In this document: positions 49,080 through 59,221 of the stretch, in pieces
Position numbering within the stretch: the first letter of the stretch is position 1
Layout of the letters: the number at the start of each line of letters is the position of its first letter
Position numbers and translations under genes: made by a program
Notes under the pieces: generated by a model
The model's database searches: none
Told to the model about the DNA's origin: nothing
Seen by the model: only the letters and a program-made list of their open reading frames with translations
Assembly (NCBI RefSeq): GCF_007000325.2
Contig: NZ_CP117267.1
Coordinates: 3,177,001-3,241,000 of the forward strand
Reading direction: 5' to 3'
From: Rhizobium rhododendri
Lineage (GTDB): Bacteria; Pseudomonadota; Alphaproteobacteria; Rhizobiales; Rhizobiaceae
Length of the DNA stretch: 64,000 nucleotides

Positions 49080-50345
49080 TCAGGTATTCATCGAGTCGAA
49101 GAAATCCGGATTGTTCTTTGTCTGCTTCAGCTTGTCGATGAGGAATTCGATTGCATCCGTCGTACCCATCGGGGCAAGGATACGGCGAAGAACAAAGATC
49201 TTCTGCAGATCCTGACGCGGAACGAGCAGGTCTTCCTTACGCGTACCGGACTTAAGGATATCCATCGCCGGGAAGATGCGCTTGTCGGCGACCTTGCGGT
49301 CGAGCACGATTTCCGAGTTGCCGGTACCCTTGAATTCTTCGAAAATGACTTCGTCCATGCGGCTCCCGGTATCGATCAACGCTGTCGCGATGATCGTCAG
49401 CGATCCGCCTTCCTCGATATTTCGCGCAGCACCGAAGAAGCGCTTCGGGCGCTGCAGCGCGTTGGCGTCGACACCACCCGTTAGGACCTTGCCAGACGAT
49501 GGCACGACGGTGTTGTAGGCGCGACCGAGACGGGTGATCGAATCGAGCAGGATGACGACGTCACGCCCGTGCTCCACGAGACGCTTCGCCTTCTCGATTA
49601 CCATTTCAGCGACCTGTACGTGGCGAACCGCCGGCTCGTCAAAGGTTGATGACACGACCTCGCCGCGCACAGAGCGCTGCATGTCCGTCACTTCTTCAGG
49701 CCGCTCGTCGATGAGAAGGACAATCAGATAGCATTCGGGATGATTGGCCGTGATCGAGTGCGCAATGTTCTGGAGCAGGACGGTTTTACCAGTGCGCGGC
49801 GGAGCAACGATGAGGCCGCGCTGGCCCTTGCCGATCGGCGCCACGAGATCGATGACGCGGGCAGAGAGATCCTTGGTCGTCGGCACGTCGAGTTCCATAC
49901 GGAAGCGGTCGTTCGGATAAAGCGGCGTCAGGTTGTCGAAGTGAACCTTGTGGCGGATTTTCTCAGGATCGTCGAAGTTGATCGTATTGACCTTGAGCAG
50001 AGCAAAATAGCGCTCGCCTTCCTTAGGTCCACGGATTGGGCCTTCGACGGTGTCGCCGGTCTTCAGCGAGAAACGGCGGATCTGCGAGGGCGAAATGTAG
50101 ATATCGTCGGGCCCGGGCAGATAGTTTGCATTGGCAGAGCGCAGGAATCCAAATCCGTCCTGGAGGACTTCAACCACGCCTTCGCCAATGATTTCCACGT
50201 CCTGGCTGGCCAGCACCTTCAGGATGGCAAACATCAATTCCTGTTTGCGCAACGTGCTGGCGCTTTCGACCTCGAGCGATTCGGCGAAAGCCAGCAAATC
50301 GGTCGGGGATTTGCTTTTCAGTTCTTGCAGCTTCATTTCAGCCAT
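49080..50345 (-). CDS. rho: Transcription termination factor Rho
   Basis: A hexameric RNA helicase that ends Rho-dependent transcripts. The N-terminal helix bundle and cold-shock RNA-binding domain are at about 1-130 ([15 protein letters not shown]). Walker A is [12 protein letters not shown], followed by the Q- and R-loop region with RPEEVTDM. At 421 residues it lacks the long insertions of some Rho proteins. Its 185-bp leader has no clear leader peptide with a ribosome site, though autogenous control by Rho is common. Confidence 0.98.
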   Translation of the reverse strand: MAEMKLQELKSKSPTDLLAFAESLEVESASTLRKQELMFAILKVLASQDVEIIGEGVVEVLQDGFGFLRSANANYLPGPDDIYISPSQIRRFSLKTGDTVEGPIRGPKEGERYFALLKVNTINFDDPEKIRHKVHFDNLTPLYPNDRFRMELDVPTTKDLSARVIDLVAPIGKGQRGLIVAPPRTGKTVLLQNIAHSITANHPECYLIVLLIDERPEEVTDMQRSVRGEVVSSTFDEPAVRHVQVAEMVIEKAKRLVEHGRDVVILLDSITRLGRAYNTVVPSSGKVLTGGVDANALQRPKRFFGAARNIEEGGSLTIIATALIDTGSRMDEVIFEEFKGTGNSEIVLDRKVADKRIFPAMDILKSGTRKEDLLVPRQDLQKIFVLRRILAPMGTTDAIEFLIDKLKQTKNNPDFFDSMNT

Positions 50346-50530
50346 GAAGGGACCATTACTCTATTTTTAGAAAGGGAAAGGCGACGTTTTCGTATTCGGG
50401 ACCGCGAAGGGGACTCGCGGGCGACAGGATGAATACATGCCACGAAGATGAGATGCGCGAAAATAGCGACTTCCGCAGGAAGCCGCAAGGGGCATGTCGC
50501 CGATGGCGAAAATTTAAAATGACGCCTTTT

Positions 50531-51076
50531 CTAGGCGAAAGGTTTGACCACGACGAGGATGACGATGGCAATCATCAGCACCGTCGGCGCCTCGTTAGCA
50601 AAACGCCAATAGCGGGCGGAGCGGGTGTTCTGGTCTTTTGCGAAGGCTTTCACGGCACGACTGAAATACACATGGACACCAGTCAGAAGCACGACAAGAC
50701 CAATCTTTGCATGCAGCCAACCACCCTGGAACGCAAACCCCGACCAGGCAAGGTATAGCCCGAAGATCCAGGTCAGCATCATTGCAGGATTCATGATCAC
50801 CTTGAGCAGCCGCTGCTCCATGACCTTGAAGGTTTCCGACTGGGCAGAGCCCGGCGCCGCGTCGGTGTGATAGATGAACAGCCGAGGCATGTAGAGCAGC
50901 CCGGCCATCCAGGAGATAACTGCGATGACATGCAACGCCTTGATCCACAGATAGAGATTATCCGGGTTCCAGTAAAACAGCGCCACGGCGAGCAGCACGA
51001 AAACGAGGATTGCGGTCAGCGCGCGGCTACGTGCCGTCCGTCCCGCCTTTTGATCCGTCTGCTTTTCGGCCGTCAA
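50531..51076 (-). CDS. hemJ: Protoporphyrinogen oxidase HemJ
   Basis: A 181-residue membrane protein that oxidises protoporphyrinogen IX to protoporphyrin IX in bacteria lacking HemG/HemY. There are four to five transmembrane helices. Conserved landmarks are the histidine in [19 protein letters not shown], the segment YMPRLFIYH, and the helix ending [19 protein letters not shown]. The TTG start at 51076 overlaps the hemE stop as TTGA, so translation is coupled to hemE. Function follows from family plus this haem-operon context. Confidence 0.93.
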   Translation of the reverse strand: MTAEKQTDQKAGRTARSRALTAILVFVLLAVALFYWNPDNLYLWIKALHVIAVISWMAGLLYMPRLFIYHTDAAPGSAQSETFKVMEQRLLKVIMNPAMMLTWIFGLYLAWSGFAFQGGWLHAKIGLVVLLTGVHVYFSRAVKAFAKDQNTRSARYWRFANEAPTVLMIAIVILVVVKPFA

Positions 51077-52107
51077 AACTTGAAACTCCGCACCCTGTCG
51101 ACCAGCACAGCAACATTTTCAGGATCTGCCTGGGGCGTGATGCCATGGCCGAGGTTGAATATGAGGGGTCCGTCGCCAAGCCGCTCCAGGATCCGGTCTA
51201 TCCCGTCTGTCAGCGCATCGCCGCCGGCCACCAGGCGCATCGGATCGAGGTTACCCTGGATAGGCCCGTCCCGCTGCAGTTCGGCAGCGAAGGAGAGGGG
51301 AACGGACCAGTCCAAGCCAATCGCATCGGCGCCGGTCTTGCGGCGATAATCCTTCAGCATGTAGCCCGCATTTTTGGCAAAAGCGATGATCCGCGCCTGA
51401 GGACGGCGCGCCTTTACCGAAGCGATAATCCGCGCCACGGGAGCCACGGCAAATGCCTCGAATTCCGCTTCCCCGAGGACGCCCGCCCAGGAATCGAAAA
51501 TCTGCACCGCGTCGGCACCGGCATCGATTTGCGCCACGAGATAATCGGCAGAGAGCTCGGCGAGCATTGCCAGCAGGTGTTCGAAAGCCTTGCGATGGCG
51601 ATAGCCGAACAGTCGGGCCGGCGCCTGATCAGGTGTCCCGTGTCCGGCGATCATGTACGTCGCCACCGTCCACGGCGCCCCGCAGAAACCGAGCAGCGTC
51701 GTTTCGCCCGGCAGTTCGGCCCGCAGCCGCCGCACAGTTTCAAACACAGGCTTCAGGTGCTCGAGCACATCCTTCGGTTCAAGAGCCAGAATACCGGCCT
51801 CGTCGATGGGATTCATCTGTGGCCCGTGGCCTTCCGTAAACCTTACATTCCGGTGCAAGGCGTCAGGGATGACGAGGATATCCGAAAACAATATCGCAGC
51901 ATCGAAGCCATAGCGCCTTATCGGCTGCAGCGTCACCTCAACGGCGTGATCCGGCGAGTAACAGAGGTCCAGAAAGCTCCCCGCCTGAGCCCTCGTTGCC
52001 TTGTATTCGGGAAGATATCGACCTGCTTGTCGCATCAGCCATATCGGAGGGGGTGTCAGCGTTTCTCCCGCCAACACTCTCATAATTGCCCTGCGTTCTG
52101 CCGTCAA
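51073..52107 (-). CDS. hemE: Uroporphyrinogen decarboxylase
   Basis: HemE converts uroporphyrinogen III to coproporphyrinogen III. The N-terminal motif [18 protein letters not shown] and [13 protein letters not shown] carry the substrate-binding arginine and aspartate regions, and the 344 residues are typical. hemE forms the left border of the putative origin, as in Caulobacter, where the chromosomal origin also lies beside hemE. It heads the minus-strand series hemE-hemJ-rho. Confidence 0.98.
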   Translation of the reverse strand: MTAERRAIMRVLAGETLTPPPIWLMRQAGRYLPEYKATRAQAGSFLDLCYSPDHAVEVTLQPIRRYGFDAAILFSDILVIPDALHRNVRFTEGHGPQMNPIDEAGILALEPKDVLEHLKPVFETVRRLRAELPGETTLLGFCGAPWTVATYMIAGHGTPDQAPARLFGYRHRKAFEHLLAMLAELSADYLVAQIDAGADAVQIFDSWAGVLGEAEFEAFAVAPVARIIASVKARRPQARIIAFAKNAGYMLKDYRRKTGADAIGLDWSVPLSFAAELQRDGPIQGNLDPMRLVAGGDALTDGIDRILERLGDGPLIFNLGHGITPQADPENVAVLVDRVRSFKF

Positions 52108-52508
52108 ATGCCTCTTCCCTCTAAAAATTATAAAGCTCTTCTTAAGGTTTCTATTTCTAAGAGTCGGTGACTATCAAGGATTATCACTTATCCACGCGAA
52201 GTCCCCGTGACTGCCATATCCCGGAATAGTCGGGACGAAAATTGCGGCATCTTGACGAGATATGGGGACAGAATGAATTTCATCAATCATCCCTGGCATT
52301 TAGCGTGACCGTAGATTTGCGTATCCTGTGGACAAGGTTAGGATGACAATCGGTCGAAGCTTCTTTATCCCCAGTCTTCAAAGCTTCTGTTTTCAGCAAG
52401 CCGCAAAATCGCAATTGTGGACAACTTGGCAGTTATCCCAGCCCCTCCGCCATGAGGCTGCCCAATTATATTTTCCTCCCCGGTTATCAACAGACGACGG
52501 AAAACAAC
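52108..52508. other. oriC: Putative chromosomal replication origin (oriC)
   Basis: A 400-bp gene-free gap between divergent hemE and ppsR. Near-consensus DnaA boxes (TTATCCACA): TTATCCACG 52188-52196, TTGTCCACA (minus) 52327-52335 and 52416-52424, TTATCCCCA 52365-52373, TTATCAACA 52484-52492; a weaker TTATCCCAG is at 52433-52441. An AT-rich block lies at 52121-52160 (CTAAAAATTATAAAG), a candidate unwinding element. Genes diverge on either side, and parS-like sites flank it. The hemE neighbourhood matches the known alphaproteobacterial origin location. Not tested experimentally here. Confidence 0.82.
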
Positions 52509-53330
52509 GTGGAGAACAGAATAAATTTCTTTCATCTGCACCTGATATCTGACTCAACCGGAGAGACTCTCATTTCCGCCGGAAGGGCGGCGTCGGTCCA
52601 ATTCCAGGCGAGCCAACCAATCGAGCATGTCTACCCGCTGATCCGCAATCGCCGGCAGCTGCTGCCGGTGCTCGAGGCGATCGATGCTTCTCCGGGTATC
52701 GTGCTCTATACCATTGTCGATCACGAACTTGCCGATCTCATCGACGAGCGCTGCAAGGCGATGGGTGTCCCGTGCGTCGCTGTGCTCGAACCGGTACTCA
52801 ACGTCTTCCAGACCTATCTCGGCGCCGTTTCCCGACGCAGGGTGGGCGCCCAGCATGTGATGAATGCGGATTACTTTGCCCGCATCGAAGCTTTGAATTT
52901 CACCATGGATCATGATGACGGCCAGATGCCGGATGATTATAATGATGCCGACGTCGTCATTGTCGGCATCAGTCGAACGTCGAAAACTCCGACCAGCATC
53001 TATCTCGCCAATCGCGGCATCAAGACCGCGAATATTCCGATCGTCTACGGCGTACCGCTGCCGCCGAGCCTGGCTGCCGCAACCAAGCCTCTCATCGTCG
53101 GCTTGATCGCCACCACCGACCGCATTTCGCAGGTTCGCGAAAATCGCATCCTCGGCACTACGCCCGGCTTCGATCGCGGTCATTATACCGATCGCGCGAC
53201 GATCTCCGAGGAATTGAAATACGCCCGTGCGCTTTGCGCCAGGCACGGCTGGCCCGTCATTGACGTGACCCGGCGCTCGATCGAAGAAACGGCTGCCGCC
53301 ATCGTTGCCCTCAAACCGAAGCTGCGCTAA
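52509..53330 (+). CDS. ppsR: Pyruvate,phosphate dikinase/PEP synthase regulatory protein PpsR (DUF299)
   Basis: A bifunctional ADP-dependent kinase and Pi-dependent pyrophosphorylase that switches PPDK or PEP synthase off and on. The N-terminus [16 protein letters not shown] and the P-loop [16 protein letters not shown] are diagnostic. GTG 52509 gives 273 residues, the usual length; an open upstream extension to 52452 lies in the origin region and is unsupported. It forms the right edge of the origin gap. Confidence 0.95.
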   Translation: MENRINFFHLHLISDSTGETLISAGRAASVQFQASQPIEHVYPLIRNRRQLLPVLEAIDASPGIVLYTIVDHELADLIDERCKAMGVPCVAVLEPVLNVFQTYLGAVSRRRVGAQHVMNADYFARIEALNFTMDHDDGQMPDDYNDADVVIVGISRTSKTPTSIYLANRGIKTANIPIVYGVPLPPSLAAATKPLIVGLIATTDRISQVRENRILGTTPGFDRGHYTDRATISEELKYARALCARHGWPVIDVTRRSIEETAAAIVALKPKLR

Positions 53331-53363
53331 GCGCAAGTCTGCCGAATAGCGCAGGGACACTCC

Positions 53364-53963
53364 ATGACATCGCCACTCATCCTCGCGTCCTCCAGCCCCT
53401 TTCGTCGCATGCTAATGGAAAATGCCGGCCTGCGGTTCGAATCCATCGCTGCCAGCATCGACGAACGTGCCCTTGAGGCACCGCTTGAAAAAGCCGGCGC
53501 CGGCCCGGATGCCATTGCGCTGGTTCTCGCCAAGGCCAAGGCTGTCGCTGTCAGCGAAAGCCACCATGGTTCGCTGGTCATCGGTTCGGACCAGACGATG
53601 TCACTCGGCTCTCGCGTGTTTCACAAGCCGAAGGATAGCGCCGAGGCAGAGACCCATTTGCTGGCCCTCTCAGGAAAAACCCACCGGTTGAACAGTGCCG
53701 TCGCGATCGCAAGGGATGGCGACATCCTCTGGGAGCACCTGTCCCATGCCGAATTGACAATGCGGACGCTCACACCCGCTTTTATCCATCGGCATATCGG
53801 CAGGGTCGGCGACAAGGCGCTCGGCAGCGTCGGGGCCTATCAGCTGGAAGGCGAGGGGATACAGTTGTTCTCGCGGATAGACGGCGACTACTTTACGATC
53901 CTCGGCCTTCCCATGCTGCCGCTGCTCGCCGAATTGCGGGCCCTGGAGGCGATCGATGGATGA
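53364..53963 (+). CDS. maf: Maf-family nucleotide pyrophosphatase
   Basis: A house-cleaning nucleoside-triphosphate pyrophosphatase (Maf/YhdE-YceF type) acting on modified or non-canonical nucleotides. The N-terminal [18 protein letters not shown] is the phosphate-binding signature, GSDQTMSLG and KPKDSAEA are next, and the 199 residues fit. The usual YxGxxxxx C-terminal region reads [12 protein letters not shown]. It overlaps aroE by 8 bp and lies beside the origin, a frequent place for maf. Confidence 0.93.
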   Translation: MTSPLILASSSPFRRMLMENAGLRFESIAASIDERALEAPLEKAGAGPDAIALVLAKAKAVAVSESHHGSLVIGSDQTMSLGSRVFHKPKDSAEAETHLLALSGKTHRLNSAVAIARDGDILWEHLSHAELTMRTLTPAFIHRHIGRVGDKALGSVGAYQLEGEGIQLFSRIDGDYFTILGLPMLPLLAELRALEAIDG

Positions 53964-54819
53964 TTCACGTGAAACAATCGGCCGGCGTGCGTTCGTCACA
54001 GGCTATCCTGTCAGCCATTCCCGCTCGCCGCTCATCCATGGACACTGGCTTAAAACACTGGACATCGCCGGCAGCTATCAGGCGCACGCCGTGTCCCCGG
54101 CAGATTTCCCCGGCTTCATCGCATTGCTGAAGGACGGCACCGCCGACTTCATCGGTGGCAATGTTACGATCCCGCACAAGGAACAGGCATTCGCGCTGGC
54201 CGATCGGCCGGACGAATTGGCGCAAGAGCTCGGAGCCGCCAACACGTTGTGGCTGGAGAACGGCCAGCTCATGGCAACCAATACCGATGGCCACGGCTTT
54301 GTCGCCAATCTCGATGCCCGCCACCCCGGGTGGGACAAGGTGGAAACCGCCGTCGTCCTCGGCGCCGGTGGCGCAAGCCGCGCCATCATCCAGGCGGTCC
54401 GCAACCGTGGCATCGGTACGATCCATGTGGTCAACCGCACCCTGGATCGCGCCCGCGAACTTGCCGACAGGTTCGGTCCCAGCGTCCATGCCCATCCGGA
54501 AAAGGCTTTGCGCGAGGTCATGCAGTCGGCGGGCTTGTTCATCAATACCACCTCTCTTGGCATGGATGGAGGAGGCCCGGTGCCAGCAATCGATTTCACG
54601 ACGATGGCGAGGGACGCCGTTGCCACAGATATCGTCTACGTGCCGCTGAAGACGGAAACGCTTGTCCAAGCCGAACGGCAGGGTATCGCCGCGGTCGACG
54701 GTCTCGGCATGCTGCTACACCAAGCGGTGCCGGGATTTGAAAAGTGGTTTGGCCAGCGCCCAGAGGTTGATGACCCCCTGCGGCAGTTGGTTATCGCAGA
54801 CATGGAAGCGCACAAATGA
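53956..54819 (+). CDS. aroE: Shikimate dehydrogenase
   Basis: AroE reduces 3-dehydroshikimate to shikimate with NADPH in aromatic amino-acid synthesis. The substrate site [15 protein letters not shown], the catalytic lysine in [10 protein letters not shown], and the aspartate in NTDGHGF are all present, followed by the NADP motif [11 protein letters not shown]. The 287 residues are standard. ATG 53956 overlaps maf. The first codons for SRET include a parS-like site, and coaE begins inside the aroE stop region. Confidence 0.97.
   Translation: MDDSRETIGRRAFVTGYPVSHSRSPLIHGHWLKTLDIAGSYQAHAVSPADFPGFIALLKDGTADFIGGNVTIPHKEQAFALADRPDELAQELGAANTLWLENGQLMATNTDGHGFVANLDARHPGWDKVETAVVLGAGGASRAIIQAVRNRGIGTIHVVNRTLDRARELADRFGPSVHAHPEKALREVMQSAGLFINTTSLGMDGGGPVPAIDFTTMARDAVATDIVYVPLKTETLVQAERQGIAAVDGLGMLLHQAVPGFEKWFGQRPEVDDPLRQLVIADMEAHK
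53961..53976. promoter_or_regulatory. parS-like site 5, in the first codons of aroE
   Basis: TGATTCACGTGAAACA matches 15 of 16 consensus positions. It is the only candidate right of the putative origin and the nearest to it, about 1.5 kb away. Confidence 0.85.
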
Positions 54820-55418
54820 TCCGGCTTGGCCTGACGGGCTCTATCGGCATGGGCAAGACGACAACGGCCAGGCTGTTTGCCGATGCCGGCATTCCGGTCA
54901 ACGATGCCGACAAGGCGGTGCACGAACTGTACGCGGGCGAGGCGGCACCTTTGATCGAGGCGGCTTTTCCGGGAACCGTTGCAGCCGGTATCGTTGACCG
55001 GCAGCTGTTGTCTAGGCAGCTGGCGGCAAACCCGGCTGGCTTCAAGACACTCGAAGCCATAGTCCATCCGCTGGTGCGCCGCGGCGAACTGGCATTCCTG
55101 GGTGAGCAGGCCCTGGCCGGCGCCGATATCGTTGTGCTCGACATTCCCCTGTTGTTCGAAACGGCAAGCACAGATCGCGTCGATCGCATCGTCGTCGTTA
55201 CTTGTGATCCACAGCTTCAGCGCCAAAGGGTTCTTGCGCGACCGGGCATGACGGAGGAGAAGTTCAATATGATTCTCTCTCGGCAGATGCCGGACGCCGA
55301 CAAGCGGGCGAGGGCGGATTTCTTGATCGATACCGGAAACGGTATCGAGGCGGCCCGCAGCCAGGTCGCGGCGATCATTGCCGCCTTGAGGGCGGGCACG
55401 ACGGACAGGGATTTGTGA
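54816..55418 (+). CDS. coaE: Dephospho-CoA kinase
   Basis: CoaE performs the final step of coenzyme A synthesis, phosphorylating the ribose 3'-OH of dephospho-CoA. The P-loop GSIGMGKT is at residues 8-15, the [10 protein letters not shown] segment binds substrate, and DIPLLFE is the LID-proximal motif. The 200 residues are normal. The ATG overlaps the aroE TGA by 4 bp (ATGA), indicating tight coupling. Confidence 0.97.
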   Translation: MIRLGLTGSIGMGKTTTARLFADAGIPVNDADKAVHELYAGEAAPLIEAAFPGTVAAGIVDRQLLSRQLAANPAGFKTLEAIVHPLVRRGELAFLGEQALAGADIVVLDIPLLFETASTDRVDRIVVVTCDPQLQRQRVLARPGMTEEKFNMILSRQMPDADKRARADFLIDTGNGIEAARSQVAAIIAALRAGTTDRDL

Positions 55419-55419
55419 C

Positions 55420-56133
55420 ATGCGCGAAATCATCTTCGATACGGAAACGACAGGCCTCGACAGCCGCATCGACCGCATCATCGAAATCGGTGGCGTCGAA
55501 CTGTTCAACCATTTTCCGACGGGACGCACCTTTCACATGTACGTCAATCCGACCGGCCAGAAAGTCCATCCGGACGCGCTGGCGGTGCACGGCATTACCG
55601 ACGAGTTCCTCGCCGACAAGCCACCCTTTGCCGAGGTCGCCGGACCGATGCTGGAATTCTTCGGCGACGCCAAGTGGATCGCCCATAACGCCAATTTTGA
55701 CATGGGCTTCATCAATGCGGAGCTGGCGCGTCTCGGCATGCCGTCGATCCTGCCGGAGATGGTGATCGACACCCTGTCTCTCGCCCGTCGCAAAAACCCG
55801 ATGGGTCCGAATTCTCTCGATGCCCTCTGCCGCCGCTATGGCATCGACAATACCCACCGCACCAAGCACGGTGCGCTGCTCGACTCGGAATTGCTGGCAG
55901 AAGTCTATATCGAGATGATCGGCGGCCGCCAGACAGCCTTGGGTCTAAGCTCCGATAAAGGCGGTCAGAGCGGTTCAGATCGCCGGATGGATAATGACGA
56001 CGTGGTTGTCGCGGTGCTTGCGAGACCATCTCCGCTGCCGGACAGGGTAAGCGATCTGGAGCGCGAAGCACATCGGGCGCTGCTCACCAAGCTCGGAGAA
56101 AAGAGCATCTGGCTGAAATATGGTTCTGCCTGA
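55420..56133 (+). CDS. dnaQ: DNA polymerase III subunit epsilon (proofreading exonuclease)
   Basis: DnaQ proofreads the replicative polymerase. The DEDD exonuclease motifs appear as IIFDTETTGLD (Exo I), HNANFDMGFI (Exo II) and the HGALLDSELLAEVY region (Exo III). The C-terminal 60 residues carry the segment that contacts the alpha subunit, with QTALGLSS resembling a clamp-binding motif. It has 237 residues and starts 1 bp after coaE. It is the end of the ppsR-maf-aroE-coaE-dnaQ run. Confidence 0.96.
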   Translation: MREIIFDTETTGLDSRIDRIIEIGGVELFNHFPTGRTFHMYVNPTGQKVHPDALAVHGITDEFLADKPPFAEVAGPMLEFFGDAKWIAHNANFDMGFINAELARLGMPSILPEMVIDTLSLARRKNPMGPNSLDALCRRYGIDNTHRTKHGALLDSELLAEVYIEMIGGRQTALGLSSDKGGQSGSDRRMDNDDVVVAVLARPSPLPDRVSDLEREAHRALLTKLGEKSIWLKYGSA

Positions 56134-56138
56134 TAGAT

Positions 56139-56164
56139 AAAAAAATGCCCGGACAAGCCGGGCA
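56139..56164 (-). terminator. Intrinsic terminator of secB (also usable for dnaQ)
   Basis: TGCCCGG and CCGGGCA pair perfectly around a 5-base loop. On the minus strand the stem is followed by a run of T (T7), so it is a clear terminator for secB. On the plus strand it lies just after dnaQ. Confidence 0.88.
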
Positions 56165-56189
56165 CATGTCTCATGATATCGATCGAGGA

Positions 56190-56666
56190 TCAGTTCGGAA
56201 CGGAGCTGACCTGCGCACGCGTCTGTTCTTCGGCAACGCGCTGGGTGAACATCGTCGCGAAATCGATCGGGTCGATGATAAGCGGCGGGAAGCCGCCGTT
56301 GCGGGTGACGTCGGCAATGATCTGGCGCGCGAACGGGAACAGCAGGCGTGGGCATTCGATGAACAGCAGTGGCAGCATATGCTCCTGCGGAAAGCCAACG
56401 ACCCGGAAAACGCCGCCATAAACCAGCTCGGTGTGGAATACGGTCTTGCCATCATCCTTGGCATCGGCATTCAGCGTCAGCACGACGTCGAAATCGGTGT
56501 CAGAGAGCGGGTTGGCATTGACGTTGACGTTGATATTGATTTCCGGCGGCTTGTCGCGGGACTGCAGCGAGCGCGGCGCACCGGGATTTTCGAAGGACAA
56601 ATCCTTCGTGTACTGGGCAAGAACGGATAGGCTGGGGGCGGTCTCGCCGTTGATTTCGTCGGCCAT
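56190..56666 (-). CDS. secB: Protein-export chaperone SecB
   Basis: A homotetrameric chaperone that holds preproteins unfolded and delivers them to SecA. The 158-residue length and the motifs [63 protein letters not shown] and [15 protein letters not shown] are diagnostic. It is monocistronic with its own intrinsic terminator and is convergent with dnaQ. Confidence 0.97.
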   Translation of the reverse strand: MADEINGETAPSLSVLAQYTKDLSFENPGAPRSLQSRDKPPEININVNVNANPLSDTDFDVVLTLNADAKDDGKTVFHTELVYGGVFRVVGFPQEHMLPLLFIECPRLLFPFARQIIADVTRNGGFPPLIIDPIDFATMFTQRVAEEQTRAQVSSVPN

Positions 56667-56757
56667 GGCACTTCCTCGCGGCTCAAAATGGTGTCGCCAT
56701 CTAACATTTCATGCCGGGGCTTACAACCCTTCGGCCGCCGGGCCAAAACCGCGGGGC

Positions 56758-57264
56758 TCAGTCCTTCAGGCGCTTGTGATCGGACCACGGAGAGCCTGGA
56801 TTCGGGCCGCGACGAAAATCATCTGCGTCGAGATCGACCACGGGCCCCGAGCTGTTCGGCTTTTCCGGCGCGCCGCGCGAGCGATTGAACGCCGGCGAAG
56901 ACCCCAGGATGACGATGCGGCGGCTGAGAAACTTCCAAGCGAGATCGCGCACGCCAGGAATGAAGAGAAGCAGGCCAAGGATGTCTGTGAAGAAGCCGGG
57001 TACCAGCAGCAGGAACGCAGCCACCACCACCATCGCACCATGCACGAGATCGCGGGCAGGCGCTGCACCGTCGCGGCTTGCCATCGAGAGCCGCCGCAGG
57101 ATGCTCAATCCCTGGGATCGCAGCAGAAACGCGCCGACGACGACACTGAGGACGACGAGGCCGAGCGTTGCCCAGATACCGATCGCCTTGCCGACCACGA
57201 CGAAGCCGGCGATCTCCACCAGGGGGAGCAGCAGGACGAAGGCAGGTAGAAGCGAAAGGCGCAT
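56758..57264 (-). CDS. fxsA: FxsA family membrane protein
   Basis: A 168-residue cytoplasmic-membrane protein. FxsA of E. coli suppresses F-plasmid exclusion of phage T7 when overproduced; the native role is unknown. Four hydrophobic helices fill residues 1-110, with family landmarks VEIAGFVVVGKAIG and VPGFFTDILGLLLFIPG. The tail is polar. ATG 57264 with a GAGGAAG ribosome site is chosen over an unsupported extension to 57315. It is divergent from timA. Confidence 0.92.
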   Translation of the reverse strand: MRLSLLPAFVLLLPLVEIAGFVVVGKAIGIWATLGLVVLSVVVGAFLLRSQGLSILRRLSMASRDGAAPARDLVHGAMVVVAAFLLLVPGFFTDILGLLLFIPGVRDLAWKFLSRRIVILGSSPAFNRSRGAPEKPNSSGPVVDLDADDFRRGPNPGSPWSDHKRLKD

Positions 57265-57334
57265 GGTCTCTTCCTCGAATGAGTAACTTGGCTGCCGTTC
57301 AGCATAGCAGATCACAAAGATGAGGACCTGCTAT

Positions 57335-57363
57335 TTGAATGATGGCATTATGCTGACTATATG
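57335..57363 (+). promoter_or_regulatory. Candidate promoter of the timA-mltA-smr-xre operon
   Basis: TTGAAT (57335-57340), a 17-base spacer, then TATATG (57358-57363), each a good partial match to the -35 and -10 consensus. It is 41 bp upstream of the timA start, in the only intergenic gap that could serve the four overlapping genes. Confidence 0.5.
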
Positions 57364-57404
57364 GGTGTTGAAACTTCGAATGTGAACAGTGGTGCCGGAG
57401 CGAT

Positions 57405-58106
57405 ATGGGTTCGAATGACTTTGTGACGATTTTCTTTCTGGTCGCAGCGGTGCTGATCTTCCTTCAGTTGCGCAGCGTGCTTGGTCGCCGCACGGGCACC
57501 GAGAAGCCACCACGTGATCTGTACACTCCGCGCGATGCTGTCAAAGGTCCCGATGCGCCGGATACCGGCAAAGTCGTTACTCTGCCGCGTCGCGACGCCG
57601 TCGATGACGAAAATCGCTTTGCAGCCGTCGATGCCTTCGCCAAGCCTGAAACGCCGCTGAACGCGCAGTTGCGCGAAGTGGTGAAGATCGACCCGTCCTT
57701 CGATCCGAAGGAGTTCGTCAAGGGCGCCCGCATGGCCTACGAGATGATCGTCATGGCTTTTGCCGATGGCGACCGGAAGGCGCTGAAGGGTCTGCTGTCA
57801 AACGAGGTTTACGAGGGCTTCGACGCAGCGATCGCCGATCGCGAAGCACGCGGCGAGAGGGTCAAGTCCAGCTTCGTCGGCATCGACCGGAGCGATATCA
57901 TGAGTGCCGAGATCAAGGAGACCGATGCATTGGTCACCATTCGCATCGTCAGCCAGATGATATCGGCGACATACGACAAGGCCGACGTGCTGGTGGATGG
58001 CGATGCGGAGCAGGTATCTGAAGTCAGCGACCTCTGGACATTCGCCCGCGACACGCGCTCACGCGATCCGAACTGGAAACTTGTGGCGACCGAATCCGAG
58101 CAATGA
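57405..58106 (+). CDS. Tim44/TimA-like membrane adaptor protein
   Basis: A 233-residue protein with a single N-terminal transmembrane helix (FVTIFFLVAAVLIFLQL) and a C-terminal Tim44-like domain (about 85-230, FDPKEFVKGARMAYEMIV). Bacterial members (TimA) are related to the mitochondrial import-motor adaptor Tim44 and are thought to handle membrane or envelope proteins. It overlaps mltA by 4 bp (ATGA), linking it to cell-wall turnover. Exact function is unknown. Confidence 0.9.
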   Translation: MGSNDFVTIFFLVAAVLIFLQLRSVLGRRTGTEKPPRDLYTPRDAVKGPDAPDTGKVVTLPRRDAVDDENRFAAVDAFAKPETPLNAQLREVVKIDPSFDPKEFVKGARMAYEMIVMAFADGDRKALKGLLSNEVYEGFDAAIADREARGERVKSSFVGIDRSDIMSAEIKETDALVTIRIVSQMISATYDKADVLVDGDAEQVSEVSDLWTFARDTRSRDPNWKLVATESEQ

Positions 58107-59221
58107 GTGCCCGATCCAACGATTTTTTGCTGGAGCCGACAACCTTTGACGATCTGAAGGGCTGGGGGGATGACGATCCCTCCGGCCTTTTCGATGCAAT
58201 GCGGGCCTGTTATCGGCACGTCACTGAGACAAAGTCCTACCGAGCCGGGTCGCTCGGGCTGACGACGGCGGACCTGCTGCCGCTGCTGGAAGCGGCAAAG
58301 GACATCGAGCCAGCCGATGCCGGAGAGGCCCGGGCTTTTTTCGAAGCCAATTGCCAGCCGTTTTTCATACGGCGGAGCGAAGACCGCAGCGGGTTCGTCA
58401 CCGCATTCTTCGAGCCAGAAATAGAAGTGTCCGCAACACCCGATGCGGTCTATCGCTATCCCTTCTACCGTCGCCCGACCGATTTGGTCGATCTCGATGA
58501 CAGCAACCGCCCGGCCGGACTGGATCCATCCTACATGTTCGCACGTCTGAGGGATGGCGAGATCGATGCCTATCCGGACCGCGGCGAGATCACCTCTGGC
58601 TACCTTGCCGGCAAGGGTCTGGAAATCGCCTGGGCCAGATCCAGCGTCGATGTGTTTTTCGTGCATGTTCAGGGCGCCGCGCGGCTGCGATATCCGGATG
58701 GGACGCTCCGTCGTATCACATATGCCGCCAAGGCCGGCCATCCGTTCTCGGCTGTCGGTCGGCTGCTGATCGACCGTGGCGAACTGGACCGCTCGACGAT
58801 CTCGATGCAGACGATCCGGGACTGGCTCTACGCCCATCCGGAAGAAGTCGACGAGGTTCTCTCACACAATCGCTCCTACATTTTCTTCCGCGAGGCCGAT
58901 GTTGCAGATCTGCAGGCCGGGCCAATCGCAGCGGCCAAGGTGCCGCTGGTGGCGGGCCGGGCGCTCGCCGTCGACAGGCTGATCCATACCTTCGGCTTCC
59001 CCTTCTTCATCCGCTCGGAAAGCCTCACCCACCTGGACAACGGCGGACCGTTCCAGCGGCTGATGCTGGCGCTCGACACCGGTTCGGCAATTGTCGGCCC
59101 CGCACGTGGCGACATCTTCACCGGCTCGGGCTATGAAGCCGGAGAACTGGCGGGCACCGTCCGTCATGACGCCGATTTCTACATTCTCGTGCCCAGGGCG
59201 GCTGCCGCGAGGTTCAGCTGA
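58103..59221 (+). CDS. mltA: Membrane-bound lytic murein transglycosylase A
   Basis: MltA cleaves peptidoglycan glycan strands with 1,6-anhydro-MurNAc formation, using a double-psi beta-barrel. The MltA domain (about 110-260) contains FFVHVQGAARLRYPDG and GHPFSAVGRLL. The 3D domain at the C-terminus has LALDTGSAIVGPARGDIF with the catalytic aspartate. The 372 residues fit. No classical signal peptide is obvious at the ATG, as in rhizobial homologues whose export route is unclear. Overlaps: timA at the start, smr at the stop. Confidence 0.95.
   Translation: MSARSNDFLLEPTTFDDLKGWGDDDPSGLFDAMRACYRHVTETKSYRAGSLGLTTADLLPLLEAAKDIEPADAGEARAFFEANCQPFFIRRSEDRSGFVTAFFEPEIEVSATPDAVYRYPFYRRPTDLVDLDDSNRPAGLDPSYMFARLRDGEIDAYPDRGEITSGYLAGKGLEIAWARSSVDVFFVHVQGAARLRYPDGTLRRITYAAKAGHPFSAVGRLLIDRGELDRSTISMQTIRDWLYAHPEEVDEVLSHNRSYIFFREADVADLQAGPIAAAKVPLVAGRALAVDRLIHTFGFPFFIRSESLTHLDNGGPFQRLMLALDTGSAIVGPARGDIFTGSGYEAGELAGTVRHDADFYILVPRAAAARFS

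Noticed and set aside
50346..50530. A possible leader peptide in the rho 5' region (minus strand, about 43 codons)
   Set aside because: No ribosome site precedes its ATG, and composition shows no regulatory codon run.
52452..52508. An N-terminal extension of ppsR
   Set aside because: It would run through the DnaA-box region; homologues begin at the GTG at 52509 and the usual length is 273 residues.
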